Positions 26,766-34,943 are shown, counted from the first letter of the stretch. The stretch: 64,000 bases of DNA from Faecalibacterium sp. I3-3-33 (GCF_023347295.1 NZ_CP094469.1:372001-436000), one strand, 5' to 3'. Notes: generated by a model not told the origin, from the sequence alone. Translations and numbers: made by a program.

Positions 26766-26810
26766 AAAGGAGCCGCTGCACAGATGATGTGTGGCGGCTC
26801 CTTTCTCTTT
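26766..26810 (+). terminator. Intrinsic terminator after map
   Basis: AAAGGAGCCGC (26766-26776) pairs with GCGGCTCCTTT (26794-26804), extended inward by CAC/GTG, with a U-rich tail CTCTTTTC. Confidence 0.85.
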
Positions 26811-26950
26811 TCACCCCTGCAATTTGTGCAATTGTGACAAGTTTTCGTGAAAAAGTTTCACCTTCACGGTGGAGAAACGCGAAAGCCGGACGGGGCAGAA
26901 AAGAGCTTTTATACAGAATAATTTTTTATCGGAAATACGGAAAAAACCTC

Positions 26951-26979
26951 TTGCAAATTGACAACAAAAGGTGTATAAT
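26951..26979 (+). promoter_or_regulatory. Sigma-A promoter for the infA-rplQ operon
   Basis: TTGCAA (26951-26956), 17 bases, TATAAT (26974-26979). It is the strongest promoter in the ribosomal block and gives a leader of about 265 nt before infA. The 120 bases between the map terminator and this promoter hold no gene I can see. Confidence 0.8.
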
Positions 26980-26985
26980 CTATAA

Positions 26986-27251
26986 ATGGCTGTGGAAGCC
27001 AGATACTTCCTCGACGGACAGGCTTAGTCTGCCCGTTTTGCGGATTTTGTGCCGCAGGAGATGAAGTATGTGGCGCTCATCGCCACCTGTCCGTCTGGGA
27101 ATCGGCGTGAAAGCTCTTGAAAAAAGAAGCGGCAAACTGCACAAAAACGGGCGCAGGCACGGAAGAATGCAGTGCTTTCTGTTTTTTTGGAGCGGGAGCA
27201 CCGGTGCTCAATTATGACAAACTGAGCAGATCCAATGAGGAGGCAAATAGC
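26986..27251 (+). promoter_or_regulatory. Branched leader of the infA operon with possible attenuator
   Basis: GACGGACAGG (27013-27022) pairs perfectly with CCTGTCCGTC (27086-27095). Inside this closing stem lie TGCGG/CCGCA (27039-27043, 27052-27056), TGGCG/CGCCA (27071-27075, 27081-27085) and a short GGC/GCC, giving a multi-branch fold. Further on, AGAATGC-AGT-GCTTTCT (27164-27180) is followed by GTTTTTTT, which resembles a weak intrinsic terminator. A ribosomal-protein-controlled attenuator is inferred, not shown. Confidence 0.55.
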
Positions 27252-27503
27252 TTGTCTAAAGAAGACGTCATCGAGATCGAAGGCATTGTGCGTGAAGCCA
27301 TGCCCAACGCCATCTTTAAGGTGGAAATGTTGAGCGAGGATAAGAACACCGGGAAGCTCACTCCCAGCGGTCACATCCTCTTAGCGCACATCTCCGGCAA
27401 GCTGCGGACCAATTTCATCCGTATCCTGCCCGGGGACAAGGTAACCGTGGAAATGTCGCCCTATGATCTTTCTAAGGGCCGCATCACCTGGCGCTCCAAA
27501 TAA
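27252..27503 (+). CDS. infA: Translation initiation factor IF-1, with an inserted loop
   Basis: An 83-residue OB-fold protein: [20 protein letters not shown] at the start and [24 protein letters not shown] at the end match IF-1 closely. Usual IF-1 is about 72 residues; here the strand 2-3 loop carries about eleven extra residues ([14 protein letters not shown] between VEM and HILLAH). TTG 27252 is chosen because GAGGAGG lies just upstream and the homology starts there; an upstream extension of 45 codons has no similarity. IF-1 binds the 30S A site. Confidence 0.93.
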   Translation: MSKEDVIEIEGIVREAMPNAIFKVEMLSEDKNTGKLTPSGHILLAHISGKLRTNFIRILPGDKVTVEMSPYDLSKGRITWRSK

Positions 27504-27538
27504 GCGTCAGGGCATCAACCAAAAGGAGGTTCAACATC

Positions 27539-27652
27539 ATGAAGGTCAAGCCTTCCGTGAAACCCATCTGCGAAAAGTGCAAGGTCATCCGCCGCAAAGG
27601 CCGCGTGATGGTCATCTGCCAGAACCCCAAGCACAAGCAGCGCCAGGGCTAA
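27539..27652 (+). CDS. rpmJ: 50S ribosomal protein L36
   Basis: A 37-residue protein, [20 protein letters not shown] at the start, with a zinc motif C-x2-C-x12-C-x4-H formed by CEKC, CQNPKH. AAAAGGAGG lies ten bases before the ATG. It lies in the standard place between infA and rpsM. Confidence 0.96.
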   Translation: MKVKPSVKPICEKCKVIRRKGRVMVICQNPKHKQRQG

Positions 27653-27663
27653 TTCGGGCGCCT

Positions 27664-27698
27664 GGGGGTCAAGTGCGTAGAGTCCCGGCGCAGACCCC
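27664..27698 (+). other. Hairpin between rpmJ and rpsM
   Basis: GGGGTC (27665-27670) pairs with GACCCC (27693-27698), and TGCG (27674-27677) with CGCA (27689-27692). It is a strong structured spacer without a U-run. Confidence 0.5.
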
Positions 27699-27734
27699 GA
27701 CACTGACATGGGATGATTTTTGGAGGAAACTACT

Positions 27735-28106
27735 ATGGCACGTATTGCCGGCGTTGACCTGCCCCGCGAGAAGCGCGTTCAGGTGGGTCTCACCTACGTT
27801 TATGGTATCGGCCAGACCACTGCTAACAAGATCCTGGAAGCAACTGGCATCAACCCCGATACCCGCGTCAAGGATCTGACTCTGGACGAAGAGGCTAAGA
27901 TCCGTGACTACATCGATCAGGCTAACATCCTCGTTGAAGGCGACCTGCGCCGCAACGTGGCTCTGGACATTAAGCGTCTGGTCGAGATCCAGTCCTTCCG
28001 TGGCACCCGCCATCGCAAGAATCTGCCCTGCCGCGGCCAGCGCACCAAGACCAATGCTCGTACCTGCAAGGGTCCCAAGCGCACTGTCGCAAACAAGAAG
28101 AAGTAA
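27735..28106 (+). CDS. rpsM: 30S ribosomal protein S13
   Basis: A 123-residue S13: [21 protein letters not shown] at the start, [12 protein letters not shown], and the C-terminal basic tail with [21 protein letters not shown]. It contacts S19 and the P-site tRNA. ATG 27735 is used; a TTG at 27720 sits on the GGAGG site itself. Confidence 0.97.
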   Translation: MARIAGVDLPREKRVQVGLTYVYGIGQTTANKILEATGINPDTRVKDLTLDEEAKIRDYIDQANILVEGDLRRNVALDIKRLVEIQSFRGTRHRKNLPCRGQRTKTNARTCKGPKRTVANKKK

Positions 28107-28120
28107 GGAGGATTTGAGAA

Positions 28121-28531
28121 ATGGCAAGTGCAAATAACGCCAAGAAGGGCGCAAATGTCCGCATGAAGCGGAAAGAGCGCAAGAACATTGCTGCTGGTCA
28201 GGCTCACATCCAGTCTACCTTCAACAATACTGTCGTTACTATCACCGACCTGCAGGGTAATGCAGTGTCTTGGTGCTCCTCCGGCTCCCTGAACTTCCGT
28301 GGCAGCCGCAAGAGCACCCCGTTCGCAGCTCAGTCCGCTGCCGAGACCGCAGCTAAGACTGCGATCGAGCACGGCATGAAGACTGTTGAAGTTTACGTCA
28401 AGGGCCCCGGCGCTGGCCGCGAGTCCGCTATCCGTGCGCTGCAGGCTACCGGTCTGGAAGTCACCCTGATCAAGGACGTGACTCCCATCCCCCACAACGG
28501 CTGCCGTCCCCCGAAGCGCCGTCGTGTCTGA
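28121..28531 (+). CDS. rpsK: 30S ribosomal protein S11
   Basis: A 136-residue S11 with the core [21 protein letters not shown] and the ending [18 protein letters not shown]. The N terminus is a Lys/Arg-rich tail. S11 forms the platform with S18. AAGGAGG precedes the ATG. Confidence 0.97.
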   Translation: MASANNAKKGANVRMKRKERKNIAAGQAHIQSTFNNTVVTITDLQGNAVSWCSSGSLNFRGSRKSTPFAAQSAAETAAKTAIEHGMKTVEVYVKGPGAGRESAIRALQATGLEVTLIKDVTPIPHNGCRPPKRRRV

Positions 28532-28551
28532 TCGAAGGAGGAAATTGAATT

Positions 28552-29154
28552 ATGGCAAAGAATACGCAGCCTATCGCAAAGCGTTGCAAGGCCCTGGGCA
28601 TTTCTCCTGCGGTCATGGGCTATGCAAAGAAGAATACCACCCGCAACTCCAATGGCAACGTCCGCAAGAAGCAGTCTGAGTACGCATCTCAGCTGAAGGA
28701 GAAGCAGAAGGTCAAGTTCATCTACGGCGTTCTGGAGAAGCAGTTCCACAACGCTTACCTGAAGGCAGAGGCTCGCCCCGGCAAGACCGGTGAGAACCTG
28801 CTCCAGATCATGGAGTGCCGTCTGGACAACGTCGTGTTCCGTCTGGGCTTTGCTCAGACCCGCCGCGACGCTCGTCAGCTGGTGTCTCACGCTCACTTCA
28901 CCGTCAACGGCAAGAAGGTCAACATCCCCTCTTACCAGGTGAAGGCTGGCGATGTGATCGAAGTGCGCGAGTCCAGCCGCAGCTCTGCAAAGTTTGCAAA
29001 GCTGACCGGTGCCGAGGCTCCCGTCGTGGCTCTGCCCGCATGGCTGAACCGCGAGACCGGTTCTCTGAAGGGCGTTGTCGCTAAGCTGCCCGAGCGCAGC
29101 GATATCGACTACGAAGTCGCAGAGCACCTCATCGTCGAGCTGTACTCCAAGTAA
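28552..29154 (+). CDS. rpsD: 30S ribosomal protein S4
   Basis: A 200-residue S4 with the S4 RNA-binding domain (LDNVVFRLGFAQTRRDARQL, residues ~85-105, then HFTVNGKKVNIPSY). It lacks the N-terminal four-Cys zinc site, so it is the zinc-free form. S4 starts 30S assembly, affects fidelity, and controls its own alpha operon in several bacteria. Confidence 0.96.
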   Translation: MAKNTQPIAKRCKALGISPAVMGYAKKNTTRNSNGNVRKKQSEYASQLKEKQKVKFIYGVLEKQFHNAYLKAEARPGKTGENLLQIMECRLDNVVFRLGFAQTRRDARQLVSHAHFTVNGKKVNIPSYQVKAGDVIEVRESSRSSAKFAKLTGAEAPVVALPAWLNRETGSLKGVVAKLPERSDIDYEVAEHLIVELYSK

Positions 29155-29162
29155 TCCATTAA

Positions 29163-29183
29163 GAAGGCGGTGCCTTCCTTTTG
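29163..29183 (+). other. Small hairpin between rpsD and rpoA
   Basis: GAAGG (29163-29167) and CCTTC (29173-29177) followed by CTTTTGG. It could act as a weak partial terminator that sets the rpoA/ribosomal protein ratio. Confidence 0.35.
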
Positions 29184-29265
29184 GATGGTACGCTTTCGCA
29201 TTCTTTTTTGAAAGAATTCAATAATGGGCCGGTGGAAACACCGGTTTGACAAGGAGGGCATAGAT

Positions 29266-30222
29266 ATGATGGAGATTGAACGTCCCAAGATCGAAACGGC
29301 AAGCCTGTCCCCGGACGGCCGCTACGGTAAATTCGTGGCAGAACCTCTGGAGCGTGGCTTTGGCATCACACTGGGCAATAGCCTGCGTCGTGTGCTTCTT
29401 TCCTCTCTGCCCGGTGTCGCCGTGACCAGCGTCAAGATTGACGGTGTGGTCCACGAGTTCTCCACCATTGAGGGCGTCAAGGAAGACGTTACCGAAATTG
29501 TCCTGAACCTGAAGGGTATCGCTGCAAAGCTGTACACCGAGGGTCCGAAGACAGTGCGTGTTGAGGCAGTTGGTCCCTGTGAGGTCACTGCTGACAACAT
29601 CAAGCAGGGCGACGACATCGAAATTCTGAACCCTGAGTGGCACATTGCAACTCTGGGCGAGGGTGCCAAGCTCGTTATGGAGCTGACTTTCGACAAGGGT
29701 CGCGGCTATGTGCCCGCAGAGCGCAACAAACAGGCTATCATCGAGAAGAACGATATCAACACCCTTCCCGTTGACAGCATTTACACCCCTGTGCTCAAGG
29801 TGAATTATAACGTCGAGAGCACCCGTGTTGGACAGGCTATTGATTACGACAAGCTGACCATTGAGGTTTGGACTGATGGCACGATCAACGCACAGGAAGC
29901 CGTTTCTCTGGCTGCCCGTGTGCTGACCGAGCACCTGAACCTGTTCGTCAACCTGTCGGACGAGGCCGCCGGCGCTGAGATCATGGTAGAAAAGACCAAC
30001 GACGACAAGGAGAAGGCTCTGGAGATGACCATCGAAGAGCTGGATCTGAGCGTGCGTTCCTTCAACTGCCTGAAGCGCGCAGGGATCAACACGGTGGAAG
30101 ATCTGGTCAGCAAGAGCGAGGACGAGATGATGAAGGTCCGTAACCTCGGTCGCAAGAGCCTGGAGGAAGTCATGGCTAAGCTGGACTCCCTCGGCTTCAA
30201 GCTGAACACGGATGACGAATAA
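29266..30222 (+). CDS. rpoA: RNA polymerase alpha subunit
   Basis: A 318-residue alpha subunit: the N-terminal dimerisation domain includes [20 protein letters not shown] and LLSSLPG; the C-terminal domain (from about residue 255) has [17 protein letters not shown] and [12 protein letters not shown], which bind UP elements and activators. The ATG pair at 29266/29269 follows AAGGAGGG; a GTG/ATG further upstream has no site. Confidence 0.97.
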   Translation: MMEIERPKIETASLSPDGRYGKFVAEPLERGFGITLGNSLRRVLLSSLPGVAVTSVKIDGVVHEFSTIEGVKEDVTEIVLNLKGIAAKLYTEGPKTVRVEAVGPCEVTADNIKQGDDIEILNPEWHIATLGEGAKLVMELTFDKGRGYVPAERNKQAIIEKNDINTLPVDSIYTPVLKVNYNVESTRVGQAIDYDKLTIEVWTDGTINAQEAVSLAARVLTEHLNLFVNLSDEAAGAEIMVEKTNDDKEKALEMTIEELDLSVRSFNCLKRAGINTVEDLVSKSEDEMMKVRNLGRKSLEEVMAKLDSLGFKLNTDDE

Positions 30223-30249
30223 CTAAAATAATTTAAGGAGTGAAACGGG

Positions 30250-30591
30250 ATGCCCGGTACCAGAAAGCTCGGTAGAACCAGCGACAGCCGCAACGCTATG
30301 ATGCGCGCTATGGTTACCTACCTGTTAGAGAATGGCAAGATTGAGACCACTGTCACTCGCGCTAAGGACGTTCGTTCCATGGCCGAGAAGATGATCACCC
30401 TTGGCAAGGCCAGCGACCTGCACACCAAGCGTCAGGTCTACGCCTACATCACCAAGGAAGATGTTGCAAAGAAGCTGTTTGATGAGATCAGCCCCAAGTA
30501 CGCTGACCGCAACGGCGGCTACACCCGCATCATCAAGATCGGCGCTCGCCGCGGCGACGCAGCTGAGATGGCAGTTCTGGAGCTCGTCTGA
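30250..30591 (+). CDS. rplQ: 50S ribosomal protein L17
   Basis: A 113-residue L17: [21 protein letters not shown] at the start, ending [25 protein letters not shown]. It is the last gene of the alpha cluster and is followed by a strong terminator. Confidence 0.97.
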   Translation: MPGTRKLGRTSDSRNAMMRAMVTYLLENGKIETTVTRAKDVRSMAEKMITLGKASDLHTKRQVYAYITKEDVAKKLFDEISPKYADRNGGYTRIIKIGARRGDAAEMAVLELV

Positions 30592-30620
30592 TCCTGCTCT
30601 GACTGTTTGATACAGTAACC

Positions 30621-30664
30621 AAAGAAACCATTGCACAGCTTTTGTGCAGTGGTTTCTTTTTTTG
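30621..30664 (+). terminator. Intrinsic terminator after rplQ
   Basis: A 17-bp stem (30621-30637 with 30643-30659) built from AAAGAAACCATTGCACA and its complement, followed by a run of seven T. Confidence 0.9.
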
Positions 30665-30671
30665 TGGTTTA

Positions 30672-30778
30672 CCCCCTCAGTCGCTGCGCGATGGATTCCA
30701 AAAGGGGGAGCGTTTAACTCCCTCAGTCAAAACCTGACGGTTTTGCCAGCTCCCTCGGGGAGGGAGCCTTTGGCATAG
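30672..30778 (+). repeat. Two type A half-elements
   Basis: CCCCCTCAGTCGCTGCGCG with AAAAGGGGGAG, then CTCCCTCAGTCAAAACC-TGACGGTTTTGCCAGCTCCC with GGGAGGGAGCC. They are the left ends of two type A copies, without right ends. Confidence 0.7.
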
Positions 30779-30831
30779 CGGTAAAGTTTCTTGTTATGTT
30801 TGAAATTTTAACGACAGGGCTAACAGCGTGC

Positions 30832-30988
30832 GCCCTCTCAGTCAAGCCCTGTCGGGCTTGACAGCTCTCCCAAAGGGAGAGCCAAGAGCACTGCCAGAGA
30901 GTTTCTCATTGTACCTGACACTTTAGCAACGAACTTTACGGCTTGGCTCTCCCTTTGGGAGAGCTGGCGCGGGAGCGCCTGAGAGGGC
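30832..30988 (+). repeat. Type A MITE-like repeat, best-preserved copy
   Basis: Left arm GCCCTCTCAG, a 20-base hairpin, CAGCTCTCCCAAAGGGAGAG CCAAG; right arm CTTGGCTCTCCCTTTGGGAG, GGCGCGGGAGCGCC, TGAGAGGGC. The arms are near-perfect inverted repeats of about 45 bases around a central segment with ACTTTAGCAACGAAC. Confidence 0.9.
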
Positions 30989-31001
30989 AAGCCCACTCTC
31001 C

Positions 31002-31172
31002 TTGCAGCGCCGCGCTTTCGCAGAAAGCGGCGCTGCAAATGCCGTTTTCCTCCACGACCCCACCTGTGAAAATGCAATGCCGGAGCGTCCGCAGACGCTC
31101 CGGCATTGCTCTATTTTAAATAATTATTCCGCTGATGATGCGCAAAGCGCACGCGGCGCGCATTCCAAATCG
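31002..31172 (+). repeat. Type B repeat, complete forward copy
   Basis: Hairpin 0 (31002-31037, inner GCTTT-CGCAG-AAAGC); spacer AAATGCCGTTTTCCTCC and GTGAAAAT; hairpin 1 (31074-31088 with 31095-31109, loop CCGCAG); AT-rich spacer; core CCGCT 31129-31133, ATGCGC 31138-31143, GCGG 31153-31156, GCGCAT 31158-31163. Confidence 0.9.
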
Positions 31173-31212
31173 TCCCGCGCACAAGCACCCCCTTTTTTGT
31201 ATCCGCAAAGTG

Positions 31213-31221
31213 TGGTATACT
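31213..31221 (+). promoter_or_regulatory. Extended -10 promoter of the lipoprotein-two-component unit
   Basis: TGGTATACT, an extended -10 with a T-rich stretch about 17 bases upstream, 40 bases before the start at 31262. Confidence 0.55.
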
Positions 31222-31261
31222 GAAAATAGCATTTTTTATGCCCGGAAGGAGGTTGACCGGT

Positions 31262-32575
31262 ATGAACAGAACCCGCAGGCTGCGGCTGGTGCTGTGCACG
31301 CTGCTGTGCTTTGTGCTGTGCAGCTGCCAGACGCTGCTGCCGGCCAACGAAAAGGCACAGGTAGAGGAGCTGCTGCGTGCCCCGAAACTTTCCGGCGATT
31401 ACGGCGCGCTGCAAACTGCCCTGAACGACTGGCTGGGGGAGAGCGCCCAGCTGAAGTATCCCATTCAGGGTGAACTGCTTTCTCCCTTTGTGCTGCAAGA
31501 TCTGGACGGCGATGGCCAGCAGGATGCGGCGGTGCTGTATACCACCGCCCAGACCGCCAACGTCTGCATGGCTATCTTGCAGCGGGACGACGCCGGAAGC
31601 TGGCAGGTGCGCCAGAGCGTGGAAGGCCTTGCCGAAACGGTGGAGAACGTCAGCCTTGCCCAATTGCAGGATACAGACAGCTGCCAGCTGGTGGTGGGCT
31701 ATACCGCCGCCCAGAATGACCACTATCTGGCGGTGTATTCCTATCAGGACGGCACCCTGTCCACCATTCTGGAGCAGCAATACGAGCAGTATCTGGTGGA
31801 AAATATCACCGGCGGCAGCAGTGAGGATCTGATCCTGATGTCCACGCAGGAGGACGGCAGCGTGCAGATCGAGCTGCTGACCGCGGACCGCAAGGGCAGC
31901 TTCCGGCAGGTGGCAGTCAACGGCCTTTCCGCAGATAAGTTCTCCGGCTGTGCCTCGGTGGCGGCGGGCGCAGGCGCGGACGGGCGGCACTATCTGGTGC
32001 TGGACGGCTGGACCGGCATTTCCGGCAACAATCTGGCCTCGGTGCTGCTGTGCTACGATGAGAACAGCCAGCAGATGGTGCCCGCCACAAGGATCAGCAG
32101 CCAGCGGCTGTATAACGCCTCTTTGCGCAACGTGCCCACGCTGGTCAGCCGGGACTTGGATGGGGACGGCATCGTGGAGATCCCCACCCAGCCGGACGAG
32201 GCGGGTCTGCTGAACCTGAGCCAGAGCCGCCGCATGGACTTTATCGTCTGGATGGACTACACCAGCAGACATCCGGAAAAAAGCTTTGGTCTGCTGGACG
32301 AGGAGACCAACTGTTATATCGAACTGCCCGCCGAGTGGGAGGGCAACCTGAAACTGACCGACAGCGAGGAATTTGACGGCGCGGTGGAGCTGCGCACCGT
32401 AGACGAGGATCAGCTGGTGCTGACGGTACGGCTGGCAAGGACCTCGGCCAACTCCACCGGCTGGACAAGGCTTGGCGTGGTGGCGTCCCGTCAGGTGCAG
32501 GCCAGAATGGGCCCGGGCGTTTTGCTTGCCGATACAAATTACCGCCTTTCCAAGGCGTTGTATCTGCTGAATTAA
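31262..32575 (+). CDS. Putative lipoprotein, 437 aa, upstream of a two-component system
   Basis: The N terminus is a lipoprotein signal with a basic start (NRTRRLRL), a hydrophobic core and Cys in CFVLCSC. The mature protein has repeats resembling FG-GAP or VCBS calcium-binding loops (DLDGDGQQDAAV, SRDLDGDGIVEIPT), which suggest a beta-propeller. ATG 31262 has AAGGAGGT eight bases upstream. The response regulator starts 17 bases after its stop, so this may be a cell-surface sensor or a target of that system; function is unknown. Confidence 0.75.
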   Translation: MNRTRRLRLVLCTLLCFVLCSCQTLLPANEKAQVEELLRAPKLSGDYGALQTALNDWLGESAQLKYPIQGELLSPFVLQDLDGDGQQDAAVLYTTAQTANVCMAILQRDDAGSWQVRQSVEGLAETVENVSLAQLQDTDSCQLVVGYTAAQNDHYLAVYSYQDGTLSTILEQQYEQYLVENITGGSSEDLILMSTQEDGSVQIELLTADRKGSFRQVAVNGLSADKFSGCASVAAGAGADGRHYLVLDGWTGISGNNLASVLLCYDENSQQMVPATRISSQRLYNASLRNVPTLVSRDLDGDGIVEIPTQPDEAGLLNLSQSRRMDFIVWMDYTSRHPEKSFGLLDEETNCYIELPAEWEGNLKLTDSEEFDGAVELRTVDEDQLVLTVRLARTSANSTGWTRLGVVASRQVQARMGPGVLLADTNYRLSKALYLLN

Positions 32576-32592
32576 GGAATGGAGGATGCAGC

Positions 32593-33297
32593 ATGGTACG
32601 AGTGCTTGTTGTAGAAGATGAAGCCAATATCCGTGATATGATCGCCCTGAACCTGCGCCATGCGGGGATGGAGGTGGTGGAGGCCGAAAGCGCCGAAGCT
32701 GCCCTACCGCTGCTGGCGCAGAAGCCCGGCTGTGATGCCGCCATTCTGGATGTGATGCTGCCGGGCATGAACGGATTCTCGCTGTGCGAGACCATCCGCC
32801 GCACCGACCAGCAGATCGGCATCATCATCCTCAGCGCCAAGGGGCAGGAGCAGGATAAGATCCGCGGCCTGTCCATCGGTGCAGACGATTACATGACCAA
32901 GCCCTTCAGCGTCAGCGAGCTGATGGCGCGTGTGGAGGCGCTGTGCCGCCGGGTCATCCGCACCAAGGAGGAGGACAGCAACGGGAACACCCCGCTGGGT
33001 ACCCTGACCAGCGGAGACTTTGTGCTGGACGAGAACCGCCGCGTGCTGCTGAAAGCCGGTCAGCCCATCGAGCTGACGCAGGTGGAGTTCCAGATCATGG
33101 AGCTGTTCTTCCGCAACCCGGGTACCGCGCTGGTGCGCGAAAAGATCCTGAAAGGGGTCTGGGGCGAGAACTACTTCGGCGATGTAAAGATCGTGGATGT
33201 GAACATCCGCCGCCTGCGCATGAAGGTGGAGGACGAGCCCAGCCACCCCACCCACATCATGACCGTGTGGGGCTACGGCTACCGGTGGGAAGAATAA
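32593..33297 (+). CDS. OmpR/PhoB-family response regulator
   Basis: A 234-residue regulator: receiver domain (1-~120) with acidic pocket EDE (residues 8-10), phospho-acceptor Asp53 in ILDVMLPG, and Lys in TKPF; then a winged-helix DNA-binding domain ending IMTVWGYGYRWEE. It resembles the PhoP/WalR group. Its kinase partner lies downstream, separated by 144 bases that hold a type B repeat. Confidence 0.93.
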   Translation: MVRVLVVEDEANIRDMIALNLRHAGMEVVEAESAEAALPLLAQKPGCDAAILDVMLPGMNGFSLCETIRRTDQQIGIIILSAKGQEQDKIRGLSIGADDYMTKPFSVSELMARVEALCRRVIRTKEEDSNGNTPLGTLTSGDFVLDENRRVLLKAGQPIELTQVEFQIMELFFRNPGTALVREKILKGVWGENYFGDVKIVDVNIRRLRMKVEDEPSHPTHIMTVWGYGYRWEE

Positions 33298-33307
33298 AAT
33301 CCCTTCT

Positions 33308-33413
33308 GTGAAAGTGCGTTTGGAGCGGCCCGCAGGCCGCGACAAACGCGAAATTTGAAATAAGCTTTCCGCTGAAAATGGTCAGAGCGCAAGCGGAGAC
33401 CATTTCCAATCGT
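33308..33413 (+). repeat. Type B repeat inside a two-component operon
   Basis: Hairpin 1: GCGTTTG/CAAACGC (33316-33322, 33343-33349), internal loop, CGGC/GCCG, loop CCGCAG (33330-33335). Core: CCGCT 33369-33373, ATGGTC 33378-33383, AGCGG 33392-33396, GACCAT 33398-33403. Hairpin 0 is absent. Confidence 0.9.
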
Positions 33414-33441
33414 CTATACTCACCGAAAGGAGGACACTGTT

Positions 33442-34866
33442 ATGCGAAGCGGTATCACCCGCCGCTGGCTGCGGGGCAACCTGCTTATCACCGTATTGGT
33501 GGTGCTGCTGGCCGAAGCGATGTTTCTGTACAGCTATACCCGCAGCTACTACGGCAGTGTGCAGCAGATCATGTACCGGCGGTTCTCCTCGGTGACCGGT
33601 CAGCTGAAAATGTATACCGGCGATACCGCCCAGAGCGCCGCCGCCAGCCGCAGTCTGGCGCTGCGGCGCATGGTGGAACAGTTTGCCGATAAGGACAAAT
33701 ACGAGTTCATGCTGCTGGACAGCTACGGCGGCGTCATCGCCTCTTCCAGCGGTACGGACGCGGAGGGTATCGTCAGCAGTAAGGATTTTGAACAGGCGCT
33801 TGGCGCACCGGACGGTCTGGGCGTGGCGGTGTACCGCACTCAGTCCGGCGAGATGGTCATGGCGGCCTGCTCGCTGGTGCCCTACGACGCCGAGGACGTG
33901 GCTGCGCTGCGGCTGGTCACCAGTCTGGCGCTGGTGGAGCGGCAGGTCAAAAACGCCGTTATCGTCAGCGGATTCATTGCAGTGGCAATATTGCTGTTTA
34001 CGGTCATGTCCGGGCTGTATTTTGTGCGGGGCATCGTGGTGCCGCTGGGGCAGGTGGAGCGCACCGCCGCCGGCATCGCCCGGGGCGAGCTGGATGTGCG
34101 TCTGCCCCTGACCGGCGACCCTCACGACGAGGTGGACCGGCTGCGCGGCACCATCAACCAGATGGCCGAGGGACTGGAAGAGACCGAGAAGATGAAGAAC
34201 GAGTTCATCAGTTCGGTGTCCCACGAACTGCGCACACCGCTTACCTCTATCCGGGGCTGGGTGGAGACCCTGATGACCTTGGATGACCCCACCGATGAGA
34301 ACTACCGCAAGGGGCTGGAGATCATCAACAACGAGACCGGGCGGCTGAACAATATGGTGGAGGAGCTGCTGGATTTCAGCCGCCTGCAGAACGGACGCAT
34401 CCGCATGGAGTGCCGGCCGCTGGACTTGGTGGCAGAGCTGACCGATGCGGTGCTCTTCTGCGAGGCGCGCATCCGGCAGGAGGGGCTGCTGCTCCACTAC
34501 ACCGAGCCGGAGGAGATGATCCCTGTCTACGCCGACCCCGACCGTCTGCGGCAGGTGTTCATCAATATTCTGGATAACGCCATCAAATACTCTGCCCCCG
34601 GCGGACGCATCACGGTAAAGCTGTGGGCAGGGGAGTACAAAGCCTTTGTGGAGATCATCGATCAGGGACGCGGCATCCCGCCGGAGGATCTGGAAAACGT
34701 AAAGACCAAGTTCTACAAGGGCAGCAACTCGGTGCGCGGCAGCGGCATCGGTCTGGCGCTGGTGGATTCTATCATGACCGCACTGGACGGTACGCTGGAT
34801 ATCAAAAGCACTCTCGGGCGTGGCACGGTGGTCACGCTGGGTCTGCCGCTGTACCACAAGGCATGA
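33442..34866 (+). CDS. Sensor histidine kinase
   Basis: A 474-residue kinase with two transmembrane helices (about 13-31 and 173-194) enclosing an extracytoplasmic sensor, a HAMP domain (~195-250), a HisKA domain with phospho-acceptor His261 in SSVSHELRTPL, and a HATPase domain (N box NILDNAIKY, G1 DQGRGIP, G2 GSGIGLALV). It should pair with the OmpR-type regulator upstream. AAGGAGG lies 11 bases before the ATG. The signal is unknown; WalK/PhoR-like enzymes respond to envelope or phosphate state. Confidence 0.93.
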   Translation: MRSGITRRWLRGNLLITVLVVLLAEAMFLYSYTRSYYGSVQQIMYRRFSSVTGQLKMYTGDTAQSAAASRSLALRRMVEQFADKDKYEFMLLDSYGGVIASSSGTDAEGIVSSKDFEQALGAPDGLGVAVYRTQSGEMVMAACSLVPYDAEDVAALRLVTSLALVERQVKNAVIVSGFIAVAILLFTVMSGLYFVRGIVVPLGQVERTAAGIARGELDVRLPLTGDPHDEVDRLRGTINQMAEGLEETEKMKNEFISSVSHELRTPLTSIRGWVETLMTLDDPTDENYRKGLEIINNETGRLNNMVEELLDFSRLQNGRIRMECRPLDLVAELTDAVLFCEARIRQEGLLLHYTEPEEMIPVYADPDRLRQVFINILDNAIKYSAPGGRITVKLWAGEYKAFVEIIDQGRGIPPEDLENVKTKFYKGSNSVRGSGIGLALVDSIMTALDGTLDIKSTLGRGTVVTLGLPLYHKA

Positions 34867-34915
34867 GTAGCACCCAAAACACAGATTTTGTCACATTTGT
34901 GTGCTAAAATGAGCT

Positions 34916-34943
34916 TTGCTCGGGGATATGCCCCGGATAAAAT
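34916..34943 (+). promoter_or_regulatory. Candidate promoter for the DUF1385-prmC pair
   Basis: TTGCTC, 16 bases, TAAAAT, with a CGGGG/CCCCG hairpin between the boxes. Modest match. Confidence 0.4.

Noticed and set aside
27061..27120. A 19-codon frame starting with ATG in the infA leader (MKYVALIATC...)
   Set aside because: The possible ribosome binding site is directly against the ATG, and the segment takes part in the branched fold; a leader peptide cannot be excluded but is not supported.
27117..27251. Extended N terminus for IF-1
   Set aside because: No similarity to IF-1, runs through the putative attenuator; the TTG at 27252 has the ribosome binding site.
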